A DNA stretch of 64,000 nucleotides from Acinetobacter lwoffii (GTDB taxonomy: Bacteria; Pseudomonadota; Gammaproteobacteria; Pseudomonadales; Moraxellaceae), in NCBI RefSeq assembly GCF_019048525.1, contig NZ_CP077369.1, forward strand, positions 1,364,001-1,428,000. The letters are read 5' to 3'. Both the position numbers and the translations under genes were made by a program. Shown here piece after piece: positions 37,105-46,171 of this stretch (positions are counted from its first letter, which is position 1; the number at the start of each line of letters is the position of its first letter). The notes under the pieces are model-generated. The model saw only the letters and a program-made list of their open reading frames with translations. It had not been told where the DNA came from and searched no databases.

Positions 37105-38907
37105 TTAGAATGCAAAGTGTTCCGCATCCAGGTTCATCAATGGCTCTACACCTGTCGCAATCACTTCAACGTGTGAACGAACGCGTGGCAGGATTTTCTT
37201 GAAGTAGAAGCGTGCTGTCGTCACTTTGGCATTGTAGAAATCAACCTCAGTGGTGCCCGCAGCCAGTTGCTCTTGAGCAACCAATGCCATACGTGCCCAT
37301 AGGAAAGCTAGAGTGACATAACCAGAGAAGTACAGGTAATCGACTGCAGCCGCACCCACTTCTTCAGGGTTTTGCATCGCGCGCATACCAATCTGCATGG
37401 TCAGATCGCCCCATTCTTTGTTCAAGGCAGCCAATGGTTCAACGAATTCTTTCATTGCAGCATTGTCTTTGTGCGCTTCAGCAAATTTATGGATGATCTT
37501 GGTGAAGTCTTTCAACATTGCACCTTGCGTACCCAATACTTTACGGCCTAACAAGTCTAGTGCCTGAATTTCAGTGGTACCTTCGTACAAGCAGGCGATA
37601 CGTGTATCACGTACGATCTGCTCCATACCGTGCTCAGAAATAAAGCCGTGACCACCAAATACCTGTACACCGTGTTTCGCAGCTTCAGAACCAGTTTCAG
37701 TCAGGAACGCTTTTGCGATTGGTGTCAGCAATGACAGGATGTTGTCTGCAAATTTACGGTCTGCTTCTTCTGCAGCATGTTCAACTACGTCAGCATATTG
37801 TGCTAACAGGTAAACCAGTGCACGACCACCTTCTGCATATGCTTTTTGAGTTAAAAGCATGTTACGTACCGCAGGATGCACAATGATTGGATCTGCTTCT
37901 TTTTCAGGTGCTTTAGGACCAGAAAGAGAGCGCATTGCCAGACGATCTTTTGCGTATGCAAGCGCGCCTTGGAATGAACCTTCAGATGCTGCAAGACCTT
38001 GAACTGCTGTACCGATACGTGCTGTGTTCATGAACGTGAACATGCAGTTCAAGCCGCGGTTTTCAGGTCCAATCAGGAAGCCTTTAGCATTGTCAAAGTT
38101 GATGACACAAGTCGCGTTACCATGAATACCCATCTTGTGTTCGATCGAACCACAACGTACACCGTTACGCTCGCCAATAGAACCGTCAGCATTTAGGTTG
38201 AATTTTGGCACGATGAATAATGAGATACCTTTGGTACCTTTCGGTGCACCTGGCAGGCGAGCAAGTACGATATGGATAATGTTCTCTGCCATGTCGTGTT
38301 CACCAGCAGAGATAAAGATTTTCTCGCCAGAGATTGCATAGCTACCGTCCGCTTGTGGTTCAGCTTTGGTACGGATAATACCCAGGTCAGAACCCGCATG
38401 GGATTCAGTTAAGCACATGGTACCCGTCCACTCACCTGAAACCAGTTTAGGCAGGTAAGCGTCTTTTTGTTCAGCTGAACCATGATGTTCTAAAGTACGA
38501 ACCGCACCGTGAGACAGGCCAGGGTACATGCCCCATGCCCAGTTCGCAGTACCCACCATTTCAGAAATCGCGATACCTAAAGAGTTCGGTAAGCCTTGAC
38601 CGCCGTATTGTTCTTCAGCAGAAAGAGAAGGGAAGCCAAGCTCGATGTATTTTTGGTACGCTTCTTTAAAGCCAGTCGGAGTCGTAACAACGCCGTCATT
38701 CCAGGTACAGCCTTCACGGTCACCGGTCTGGTTGATCGGAGACAATTCGTTTTCACAGAAGTCGGCCGCAGCTTCTAAGTACTGATCTACCAGCTCACGG
38801 CTTACGTTTTCTTGGAATGCAGGGAGATTTGCATAGTGTTGTTCAGCATTTAATAATTCATGCAACACAAATTGCATATCACGTAAAGGCGCTTTGTATT
38901 GTGGCAT
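37105..38907 (-). CDS. Acyl-CoA dehydrogenase, DmdC-like long form (copy 2)
   Basis: A 600-residue paralogue of the downstream gene, with the same domain order and motifs: CLTESHAGSDLG, ISAGEHDMAENIIH, FGGHGFISEHGMEQ and LYEGTTEIQ. It ends in the same type of C-terminal domain. The two proteins share length and motifs but differ in many core residues, so duplication is old. Own upstream region of about 300 bases and a terminator after it suggest independent regulation. Confidence 0.88.
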   Translation of the reverse strand: MPQYKAPLRDMQFVLHELLNAEQHYANLPAFQENVSRELVDQYLEAAADFCENELSPINQTGDREGCTWNDGVVTTPTGFKEAYQKYIELGFPSLSAEEQYGGQGLPNSLGIAISEMVGTANWAWGMYPGLSHGAVRTLEHHGSAEQKDAYLPKLVSGEWTGTMCLTESHAGSDLGIIRTKAEPQADGSYAISGEKIFISAGEHDMAENIIHIVLARLPGAPKGTKGISLFIVPKFNLNADGSIGERNGVRCGSIEHKMGIHGNATCVINFDNAKGFLIGPENRGLNCMFTFMNTARIGTAVQGLAASEGSFQGALAYAKDRLAMRSLSGPKAPEKEADPIIVHPAVRNMLLTQKAYAEGGRALVYLLAQYADVVEHAAEEADRKFADNILSLLTPIAKAFLTETGSEAAKHGVQVFGGHGFISEHGMEQIVRDTRIACLYEGTTEIQALDLLGRKVLGTQGAMLKDFTKIIHKFAEAHKDNAAMKEFVEPLAALNKEWGDLTMQIGMRAMQNPEEVGAAAVDYLYFSGYVTLAFLWARMALVAQEQLAAGTTEVDFYNAKVTTARFYFKKILPRVRSHVEVIATGVEPLMNLDAEHFAF

Positions 38908-39161
38908 ATCGGTTTCCTCAATACTGGTTGAACCAGCGTTATAATCTTAGATGAACTAAAACCTGTCTTCACTGACACGGTTTGGAATGATCTAATCGTG
39001 CAACAACTTCCCCTGCGGTACAAGCTTTTCGGGGTGTTTTCTTGGTGACTGTAAAGTCAAAGATTAATCTGCATGTAACATTAAATGTCTTGAGTATAAA
39101 GACTTTAGCCATATTTTATAGGAAAGGAATAGTCAACTGTATGCATGAAAGAGCACGCAAT
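38908..39161. other. Intergenic region between the acyl-CoA dehydrogenase and lipoprotein genes
   Basis: No gene is seen. It must carry the promoter of the acyl-CoA dehydrogenase gene. A GC-richer patch with ACTTCCCCTGCGG...TCGGGGTG near 39006-39040 could fold, but no known operator was recognised. Confidence 0.5.
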
Positions 39162-39182
39162 AAAAAAGCACCCGAAGGTGCT
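39162..39182 (-). terminator. Terminator after the lipoprotein gene
   Basis: On the minus strand AGCACC-TTCG-GGTGCT is followed by T6. The UUCG-type tetraloop makes it a stable hairpin. Confidence 0.85.
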
Positions 39183-39208
39183 AGTCGTGAAGCCTTGATT
39201 CCTATGCA

Positions 39209-39814
39209 TTAATAGGCAGAGGCTGTAGGCTGGAAGCGAACATGACATTTGCCATTGATGGTTTGTTCACCCATCTTGATCTGTGCAGCAGTCCCGTCTT
39301 TTTTGCCTTGACAGGCTTGCAGCATGGCTTGTTGATGTGCCTGACGTTGAGCGAGGCGCTGATCAAACTGTTTGGTCAATTCTGCACGTTTGGCATCAGT
39401 CAAGACTTCACCGTGCATCAGGCCTCTACGCATATCGGCACGCATTGGATGATGTTCAGCTTTCATGCCACGATGTTCGCCGCGATGGCTTTTCATCTCT
39501 TTATGATCTGCTTTAAAGACCATCTTGCAGGTGCCGTCTATGGTTTTATCGCCACTCTTGACCTGAATGGCTGAACCCACAGCTTTATTGTCACAAGCTT
39601 GTTGAAGCTGTTTGGCAAACTGCATGCGTTCTGCACGCTTTGCCTTAAACTGCTCACGCTGTTCAGGAGTTAGATGCTGTTTTTTGCCTTCATGATGTTT
39701 CATCATGTGGGGATGATCGTTATTTGGGACATTGCTGGTGGATTGACAGGCAGTCAACGCACCCATTGATAAAACACTGGCACTGATGAATGCTATTTTT
39801 GTCATGGTTTGCAT
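39209..39814 (-). CDS. Lipoprotein with two LTxxQ-like Cys-paired modules
   Basis: A 201-residue lipoprotein: signal ending in MGALTAC (lipidated Cys23), a His-rich linker, then two related modules of about 55 residues (48-102 and 138-194). Module 1 begins LTPEQREQF and module 2 LTDAKRAEL; each ends in a Cys pair exactly 22 residues apart (74/96 and 168/190) around a strand pair (AIQVKSGDKTIDGTC / AAQIKMGEQTINGKC). A basic His/Met-rich linker separates them. The LTxxQR start recalls periplasmic Spy/CpxP proteins, but the Cys-paired strands do not. It is divergent from baeS, so co-regulation is plausible. The ATG at 39814 was preferred because GGGATT precedes it. Confidence 0.72.
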   Translation of the reverse strand: MQTMTKIAFISASVLSMGALTACQSTSNVPNNDHPHMMKHHEGKKQHLTPEQREQFKAKRAERMQFAKQLQQACDNKAVGSAIQVKSGDKTIDGTCKMVFKADHKEMKSHRGEHRGMKAEHHPMRADMRRGLMHGEVLTDAKRAELTKQFDQRLAQRQAHQQAMLQACQGKKDGTAAQIKMGEQTINGKCHVRFQPTASAY

Positions 39815-39949
39815 ATGATTAATCCCGTTAAAGGTCTGATTCTTTTGATCGTTAAAGATTAAACAATAAAGATGTAGAAACAATGAAGGGTTTTTTGATG
39901 CAGTGTTCGCTACAATAATGAATATAGAAGAAAAATTGAGATTTCTATT

Positions 39950-41602
39950 TTGAACATTCGCCGCATTCCCATTGCATTACGTCTATTTTTGACCGTGCTG
40001 TTGACCACGCTGGTCATTACCACGGTGAGTCTGGGTGTATTGCATCTGAATATGCAGCGTAATTTTGCCCGCTATGTCGCCGATGTCGAAATGCAAAAGC
40101 TGGATTATGTGATTGAAAATCTGGCAGATGTCTATGCAGTTTATCAGGACTGGGGCAATGCGATTCAGGCACAGATTCTCCAGATGGAAGGTGAAGCCGC
40201 ACCGGATGATTATGACCGATTATCACGCTGGTGGCTGCGCCGTCAGTATGATATTGCCTTGCAGCAGCGTTATTTTCAGGAACAGACCCTGGCTCAAGTG
40301 GCACCGAGTATGGTGGATCCACAGTTGCCACAACGTCAGGTCAATGAAGAAGAATTACGTTTGTTAGCATCTAATTTGCCCTCCCAGTTTCAGCCTTTTG
40401 AAGGCTTGAAATTTCCGCTCAGTTCCAATCAGAATCTGTTTAGAACTGATCGCAAAAATGGTGAGCAGCCAGCACAGCAACCGACTGGCAAGAAACAGTT
40501 TATCCGGATGCCGGACCGTCTTGGCCTCAGTTCACGTCTCTCACTGTATGATGCCAAGCGTCGTTTCGTAGTGGGTGAGGCTTCAGATGAACAGATTTCT
40601 TATCGCCCGATTATGGTGAATAATCAGATTGTCGGCTATTTGGGCTTAAAACCGGTTCTGGATCAGGATGATGCCTTAAGTATCAATTTCTTCAGTAACC
40701 AGAAGCGTTATTTATTTCTGGTCTATGCACTCAGTATTTTAGCGAGTCTAATTGCTTCCCTATTATTGGCGACTTATTTCAAAAAGCCGATTCAACGTCT
40801 GCTCAATGGTACGCGTGCCTTGACTCAGGGAAATTATCAATATCAGGTTAAAGTGAACCGGAATGATGAACTGGGTGATTTATCCAATGAATTAAATGTA
40901 TTGGCGGTGATTCTGGATCAGCATGAAACCTCGCGCCGTCAGTGGGTGGCAGATACCTCGCATGAATTAAAAACGCCATTGGCAGTGTTGCAGGCACAGA
41001 TTGAAGCGATGCAGGATGGGATTCGTAAACCAACACCTGAACATTTTTCTTCCATGCTGGCTCAGGTGAACAGCCTGAAAAAACTGACCCAAGATCTGGC
41101 CGCGCTGGCACAGGTCGATGCCCAGCAATTGCAATTCTATTTCTCGACGGTGAATCCGTGGGAGGTTGTGCAGCAGGAACTCATTAACTTCCAGCCGAAC
41201 TTTGAACAGGCTGAATTAGTGGTTACTGCAGATGGCGAAGGGACTGATTTAAATCTGGATCTAGATCGTTTTAAACAGATTGTGGCGAACTTGCTGAGTA
41301 ACAGTATTCGCTATACTGAAGCAGGCGGGCAAGTGCATATTCACACCACGCAAGATGATAAAGAATGGACCTTATATGTCGATGATAGTCCGTTTGGCCT
41401 GACTGATGAACAACTGACGCGTATTGGTGAGCGTTTCTACCGTGTCGATGATTCGCGTACCCGGGCGACTGGCGGAACCGGACTGGGTTTGGCATTATCA
41501 TGTAAAATTACACAGGCGCTGGGCGGCAGCTTAAGCTTTGCACATTCACCACTGGGTGGTTTACGATGCAAGCTGAGCTTTCCTAAACAAGTGAAACCAT
41601 AA
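39950..41602 (+). CDS. baeS: Sensor histidine kinase BaeS
   Basis: A 550-residue membrane sensor: TM1 about 10-31, a 220-residue periplasmic domain, TM2 about 254-276, a HAMP domain, a HisKA domain with DTSHELKTPL (His338), and a HATPase domain with NLLSNSIRYTE and GGTGLGLAL. In Acinetobacter, BaeSR responds to envelope stress and influences efflux-pump expression. The start appears to be TTG with no strong ribosome-binding site. baeR begins 13 bases after the stop. The symbol rests on similarity of the partner regulator and the gene pair, so a related envelope-stress system remains possible. Confidence 0.8.
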   Translation: MNIRRIPIALRLFLTVLLTTLVITTVSLGVLHLNMQRNFARYVADVEMQKLDYVIENLADVYAVYQDWGNAIQAQILQMEGEAAPDDYDRLSRWWLRRQYDIALQQRYFQEQTLAQVAPSMVDPQLPQRQVNEEELRLLASNLPSQFQPFEGLKFPLSSNQNLFRTDRKNGEQPAQQPTGKKQFIRMPDRLGLSSRLSLYDAKRRFVVGEASDEQISYRPIMVNNQIVGYLGLKPVLDQDDALSINFFSNQKRYLFLVYALSILASLIASLLLATYFKKPIQRLLNGTRALTQGNYQYQVKVNRNDELGDLSNELNVLAVILDQHETSRRQWVADTSHELKTPLAVLQAQIEAMQDGIRKPTPEHFSSMLAQVNSLKKLTQDLAALAQVDAQQLQFYFSTVNPWEVVQQELINFQPNFEQAELVVTADGEGTDLNLDLDRFKQIVANLLSNSIRYTEAGGQVHIHTTQDDKEWTLYVDDSPFGLTDEQLTRIGERFYRVDDSRTRATGGTGLGLALSCKITQALGGSLSFAHSPLGGLRCKLSFPKQVKP

Positions 41603-41615
41603 AGGAAATATATTG

Positions 41616-42302
41616 ATGAAACATGTCATGCTGGTTGAAGATGAAATCGAACTTGCACAGTTGGTGCGAGACTATCTGGAAGCTGCTGGTTTTGAGGTCA
41701 GTATGTTTCATGATGGGCAGGAAGCATATAACAGTTTTACCCAGCGTAAACCGAGTCTGATGATTTTGGACTTGATGGTACCACGTATGGATGGCCTGAC
41801 CATTTGCCGTAAAGTCCGTGAACAGTCGGATTTACCGATTATTATGGTGACCGCGCGTACTGAAGAAATTGACCGGGTATTGGGTCTGAATATGGGTGCT
41901 GATGATTATCTCTGTAAACCGTTTAGCCCGAAGGAACTGGTCGCGCGTGTACAGGCTGTGTTACGTCGTCTGGACCGTAAATCAGAACCGGAAAGCAATG
42001 ATTTATTCCGCATGGACAAATCACAACAGCGCATCTGGTACCAGCAAAAAGCCTTGAATTTAACGCCAACTGAATTCCGTTTGCTGGAGTTATTCCTAGA
42101 ACATGTCGGACAGGTATATTCACGTGCACAATTGCTGGATCATATTAATCCGGACAGTTTTGATGTGGCTGACCGTGTCATTGACAGTCATATCAAGAAT
42201 TTGCGCCGTAAGATTTCAGATGCGGCTGAAACCGGCAACCGTCATGAGTGGATTCAGGCGGTGTATGGGGTCGGTTACCGTTTTGAATATCCTGAAGACT
42301 GA
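41616..42302 (+). CDS. baeR: OmpR-family response regulator BaeR
   Basis: A 228-residue regulator: receiver domain with the phospho-acceptor Asp in MILDLMVPRMDG (Asp52), the conserved Lys in DYLCKPFSP, and an OmpR-type winged helix with SFDVADRVIDSHIKNLRRKI and GVGYRFEYP. AAAGGA at 41601-41606 supports the ATG at 41616 rather than the TTG three bases earlier. It forms an operon with baeS and ends at a terminator. Confidence 0.85.
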   Translation: MKHVMLVEDEIELAQLVRDYLEAAGFEVSMFHDGQEAYNSFTQRKPSLMILDLMVPRMDGLTICRKVREQSDLPIIMVTARTEEIDRVLGLNMGADDYLCKPFSPKELVARVQAVLRRLDRKSEPESNDLFRMDKSQQRIWYQQKALNLTPTEFRLLELFLEHVGQVYSRAQLLDHINPDSFDVADRVIDSHIKNLRRKISDAAETGNRHEWIQAVYGVGYRFEYPED

Positions 42303-42324
42303 TTAAGTTTTTAATGTTTAAGAG

Positions 42325-42357
42325 AAGCGAATAGGTGAGAACTTATTCGCTTTTTTT
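42325..42357 (+). terminator. Terminator after baeR
   Basis: AAGCGAATA and TATTCGCTT pair perfectly around a ten-base loop, followed by a T run. Confidence 0.85.
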
Positions 42358-42394
42358 ATATCTGAAAATGATAAATATAAGAGGGCTAAAAATA

Positions 42395-42901
42395 ATGAAT
42401 ATCATGATTCGAGACGAGCAAATAAATGACATTCAGGCAATTGAAGAATTAACAAAAGCCGCTTTTAAAAACATTGAATATTCAAGTCATACTGAACATT
42501 TTATTATCAATGTATTAAGGGAAAATCATCAATTGACATTATCGTTAGTCGCTCTTGAAAATAATATTGTTGTTGGGCATATTGCCGTGTCTCCCGTATC
42601 AATGTCTTCGGGTGCAGCAGGGTGGTTTGGATTAGGCCCTATTTCAGTTTTGCCTCATTATCAAGGTTTAGGCATTGGTTCAAGGCTTATACATGCAGCA
42701 TTGGACAGACTGAAAGCATTGAATGCAAAAGGCTGTGTGCTATTAGGCGATCCTAAGTATTATGCTCGTTTTGGTTTTCAACCCATTGCCGATTTAATTT
42801 TGGAAAATGTACTAGCTGAATATTTTCAAGCGATCAGTTTTGATGGGGCTTTTCCGAAAGCCCAGGTATTTTATGATGAAGCATTTAATGCAACTAAATA
42901 A
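42395..42901 (+). CDS. GNAT-family N-acetyltransferase
   Basis: A 168-residue acetyltransferase. The acetyl-CoA loop is YQGLGIGSRLI, with GPISVLPHYQ before it and GDPKYYARFGF after it, as in the YhbS-like branch of the GNAT family. GAGGG at 42381-42385 supports the ATG at 42395; the frame is open further upstream but overlaps the baeR terminator. Substrate unknown. Slightly AT-richer than its neighbours. Confidence 0.85.
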   Translation: MNIMIRDEQINDIQAIEELTKAAFKNIEYSSHTEHFIINVLRENHQLTLSLVALENNIVVGHIAVSPVSMSSGAAGWFGLGPISVLPHYQGLGIGSRLIHAALDRLKALNAKGCVLLGDPKYYARFGFQPIADLILENVLAEYFQAISFDGAFPKAQVFYDEAFNATK

Positions 42902-42978
42902 CTGACGATATATTGAATAATTCTGATAATGGATCTTAAAATTTTTATATACATCATTCCTATAAACAAGGTAAAAAC

Positions 42979-43350
42979 CTATCGTACTGTTTTAAGTAGC
43001 TCAATTCGCTGCCGATCGACTTTTTTTAACTTTAATAGTACTAACTCATAAGAATTCAGCACTAAATCTTCAATCAAAGCTTCGTCCAGATTTTCATCCT
43101 CATAAACTGAAACCCAGTGCTGTTTATTCATATGCCAACCAGCACGAATATAGGGATAAATATCCCGCAGCATTGCACCGTGATCAGGCTCAACTTTTAA
43201 ATTAATGACAGCTTTGCCTTGCAAATGAAAAGTCAGCATAAAGACTTTATCCATAACTTTAAATACATCACAACCCTCACCAAAAGGCTGAGTGACAGTG
43301 ACCTCAGGCAGTTTTAAAGCAGCTTGGGCAGCAAGAGTATGTAAGGTCAT
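42979..43350 (-). CDS. MmcQ/YjbR-family protein
   Basis: A 123-residue single-domain protein with the YjbR pattern: PFGEGCDVFKVMDKVF in the N-terminal half, NLKVEPDHGAMLRD, and the AGWHMNKQHWVSV strand region. These proteins have a CyaY-like fold and are often annotated as DNA-binding, though direct evidence is sparse. It lies downstream of selO on the same strand, separated by a terminator-like hairpin. Confidence 0.85.
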   Translation of the reverse strand: MTLHTLAAQAALKLPEVTVTQPFGEGCDVFKVMDKVFMLTFHLQGKAVINLKVEPDHGAMLRDIYPYIRAGWHMNKQHWVSVYEDENLDEALIEDLVLNSYELVLLKLKKVDRQRIELLKTVR

Positions 43351-43374
43351 AAGCTATGGATAAATCATCATAAA

Positions 43375-43404
43375 ACTGTGAATAATGTTTAAATTATCCA
43401 CAGT
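43375..43404 (-). terminator. Terminator after selO, containing a DnaA-box-like sequence
   Basis: A 12-bp stem with one mismatch (ACTGTGAATAAT with ATTATCCACAGT) followed on the minus strand by TTTTATG. TTATCCACA at 43394-43402 equals a consensus DnaA box, probably by chance. Confidence 0.6.
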
Positions 43405-43426
43405 TTTTATTTTGGATGTGAATAAA

Positions 43427-44872
43427 TTAAGAAGAACAGCTGACCATTACTTCTGGCACGTCACTTGGCAATGGTGCTAAATCTTCAGGCTGTTCCAGAT
43501 CTGGCTGTTTCTGATAAGGCTGACTGAGTAATTTAAACAGACGGTCTACTTCAGAAAAATCATCCCGCTCTGCTAGTTCAATGGCTTTCTGTGCCATATG
43601 ATTCCGCAGAATATAATGCGGATTGGCCAGTTGCATGGCGGCATCCAATTCTTCTATATCCTGGTGTTCACGGATAGATCCATATTGCGCCAGGAATGCT
43701 TCAAACTGGCGTCGGTCCAGACAATCATCTTTAATGGCTTCATAGTCTTTATTTTGCAGACGGATAAAACTCTGGGTGTAGTCCAGTTGTTCACTTTGCA
43801 AAATTCGCAGAAAGGCCATTGCGCAGTCAAAACTGTCTTTATGGAAACTTGGCAAGCCCATTTTCTGGTTTAAACCATGTTTATAATGTTCCAAGAAGGT
43901 TGGCTCATAGTGCTCCAGACATGCAGCTAAATCCTGTTTCCATTGTTCTTTGTCATAATCGGTAGGGCAGAGCGGCACCAGATTATTTAACCATTGCCAT
44001 AAATTCCAATGCCCAATACTCGGCTGCTGCTGATAGGTATAACGACCTTGATAATCCGAGTGGTTATTGATCCAGTTCGGACGGAAGCGCTCCATAAAGC
44101 CATAAGGACCAAAGTCCAAAGTTGAACCGGTAATATTCAGGTTGTCAGTATTCATCACGCCATGTGCAAAACCAACCAGTTGCCATTTGGCAATCATCAC
44201 CGCAGTGCGCTGAATAACTTTTGTGGCAAAGCTCAGAATCGGCTGTTCGGCTTGCAGGCATTCTGGATAATGCCATTCGATACATTTCTGGATAAATTCA
44301 GCTAGTAGATCTGGCTGATACTGATTGATCCATTCAAAATGGCCGAAACGGATATGACAGTCTGAAGTACGCAACATCATCGCGCCCGGCTCTAGCTTCT
44401 CACGCTGAATACCTTGGATTGATGAAGTAAAACCAACTGCATTACTGGATGCTACACCTAAAGCATTTAAGGCATGACCTGCCAGATACTCACGAATGAC
44501 TGAACGCAGTACTGCACGACCATCGCCCATGCGTGAATAAGGGGTTGCACCAGCACCTTTTAAATGCAGGTCAATGGTCTGATTATTTTTATCCAGAATT
44601 TGCGCAATCAACAACCCGCGACCATCTCCCAACTGTCCTGCCCATTGTCCAAACTGATGACCTGCATAGACCATAGCCAAGGGTTCAAATTCAGTAAAAA
44701 CTTTCTGACCACTACAAATCTCGACCCATTGCGCCTTGTCTTCATCCGACCATTGCAGTTGCTCTGCTAAAGCTGCATTAAAATGTCCGGCTTTCGCACC
44801 TTTTAACGGCAGCGGAACTTGATGGTGATAGAGGCGGGCGGGCAGTGTTTGATAGCGAGAGTTAAAATACAT
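43427..44872 (-). CDS. selO: Protein adenylyltransferase SelO (YdiU)
   Basis: A 481-residue pseudokinase-fold enzyme that AMPylates proteins, linked to oxidative-stress redox control. Recognised by VYAGHQFGQWAGQLGDGR, LKGAGATPYSRMGDGRAVLRS, GVMNTDNLNI TGSTLDFGPYG (metal-binding Asn/Asp) and the terminal VSCSS, where the Cys corresponds to the selenocysteine of eukaryotic SelO. Full length for the family. Confidence 0.95.
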   Translation of the reverse strand: MYFNSRYQTLPARLYHHQVPLPLKGAKAGHFNAALAEQLQWSDEDKAQWVEICSGQKVFTEFEPLAMVYAGHQFGQWAGQLGDGRGLLIAQILDKNNQTIDLHLKGAGATPYSRMGDGRAVLRSVIREYLAGHALNALGVASSNAVGFTSSIQGIQREKLEPGAMMLRTSDCHIRFGHFEWINQYQPDLLAEFIQKCIEWHYPECLQAEQPILSFATKVIQRTAVMIAKWQLVGFAHGVMNTDNLNITGSTLDFGPYGFMERFRPNWINNHSDYQGRYTYQQQPSIGHWNLWQWLNNLVPLCPTDYDKEQWKQDLAACLEHYEPTFLEHYKHGLNQKMGLPSFHKDSFDCAMAFLRILQSEQLDYTQSFIRLQNKDYEAIKDDCLDRRQFEAFLAQYGSIREHQDIEELDAAMQLANPHYILRNHMAQKAIELAERDDFSEVDRLFKLLSQPYQKQPDLEQPEDLAPLPSDVPEVMVSCSS

Positions 44873-44965
44873 GGCATCAGTACAGGATTGGAATAAATTT
44901 ACTATAACAAAGATAGCTGTATAAAACTGTTGTATAAGCGAGAGTTCACGTTATCTTTCGGACAT

Positions 44966-44990
44966 AAAAAAAGCCCCAATCGGGGCTTTA
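44966..44990 (-). terminator. Terminator after the desaturase gene
   Basis: On the minus strand AAGCCCC-GATT-GGGGCTT followed by T; perfect 7-bp stem. Confidence 0.88.
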
Positions 44991-45004
44991 GTGTTCAACA
45001 GCTT

Positions 45005-46171
45005 TTATTGAGAAACTGCAGATTTTTTCAAATTACGAACCAGTAGATTCAAGGTTTGACGATGATGAGAAAGACGCTGTTCAACCAGCTGGAATTCAAC
45101 TTTCAGCTTGTCATCCATCTGATGGATTTTTTCAGCCATCGATGCTTTCTTGACCTGAATTTCCTGTTCTTTCAGCTTCGCCCAGTCATTTAAAGTTTGG
45201 GTAAATGCATCATATTCCTGTGCGATCTTGGTTTTTACCGCCGAGATATCTTCAGAAACATCATGGCCATATACCGCAAGATCCTGTTCAGCATATTTAA
45301 ACTTCATTGCCAATTCCGCTTTTTTGATATTAAAGCTAGGAATGCGGCGCAAGTTTTTAGCTAAACCAAGTTTAGAACAAGTCCAGATCAACCATTTAGT
45401 TGGATCGTATTGCCACCATTTTACGCCGTTACGGTAATCGTATTGGAAAATGTGGTGATAGTTATGATAACCCTCACCCCAAGTTGCAATCGCGAGTACG
45501 AAGTTGTCACGTGCAGTATTTTCGTCGGTATAAGGACGATTTCCCCACATGTGGCACAGTGAGTTAATGAAGAAGGTCACATGATGGCTCAGGATTAAAC
45601 GCATTAATCCACCCAGCAGCAACACGCCCCAGACATCGCCGACTGCCCAGCCAATTGGAAGTAAAATTGCAGCATGAACAGCAATCACTAAAGGAACGTA
45701 GTATTTGTCCTGAAACATTACCACTTTGTCTTTTAACAGGTCTGGCGCATTTTTATAGTTGGCAGCACCAGATGGATAATCACGTAACATCCAGCCAATA
45801 TGTGCATACCAGAAGCCTTTATTGATCGAGTACGGGTCTTGATCAACATCATCGACATGGCGGTGATGGGTACGGTGACCAGATGCCCAGAATAAAATAC
45901 TGTTCTGTACAGCAAATGTACCCATAATCATCAAGATGATTTTTAATGGTAAAGTGGCTTCATAAGCACGATGTGCCCACAGGCGATGGTATCCTGCTGT
46001 AATGCCGAGGCTGCTTACGCCCAGTAAAACAAACATACTGATCCAAGCGGCAGCGCTAAAATCATGGTGATACGCATACAACGGAATCGCGATCAGGGCT
46101 ACAATCGGTAAAAATACCAATGCAAACACAGCAATCCAGTTGATGGGGGCTTTGGGTAAGGGAGCATTCAT
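45005..46171 (-). CDS. Acyl-CoA/acyl-lipid delta-9-type fatty acid desaturase with a C-terminal coiled coil
   Basis: A 388-residue membrane desaturase. The three His boxes are present: HRLWAHR, HRTHHRHVDD and HNYHHIFQYD, with four hydrophobic helices. It introduces a double bond into saturated acyl chains using O2. About 95 residues after the catalytic core form a charged, predicted coiled-coil tail (from about residue 290 onward), which is not part of the basic fold. The ATG at 46171 has AGGAG 11 bases upstream; the alternative GTG at 46183 lies within that site. Possible operator repeats lie upstream. Confidence 0.9.
   Translation of the reverse strand: MNAPLPKAPINWIAVFALVFLPIVALIAIPLYAYHHDFSAAAWISMFVLLGVSSLGITAGYHRLWAHRAYEATLPLKIILMIMGTFAVQNSILFWASGHRTHHRHVDDVDQDPYSINKGFWYAHIGWMLRDYPSGAANYKNAPDLLKDKVVMFQDKYYVPLVIAVHAAILLPIGWAVGDVWGVLLLGGLMRLILSHHVTFFINSLCHMWGNRPYTDENTARDNFVLAIATWGEGYHNYHHIFQYDYRNGVKWWQYDPTKWLIWTCSKLGLAKNLRRIPSFNIKKAELAMKFKYAEQDLAVYGHDVSEDISAVKTKIAQEYDAFTQTLNDWAKLKEQEIQVKKASMAEKIHQMDDKLKVEFQLVEQRLSHHRQTLNLLVRNLKKSAVSQ

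Noticed and set aside
43394..43402. Consensus DnaA box TTATCCACA, possible replication origin signal
   Set aside because: It is a single box embedded in the selO terminator stem, with no box cluster, dnaA, dnaN or other origin genes.
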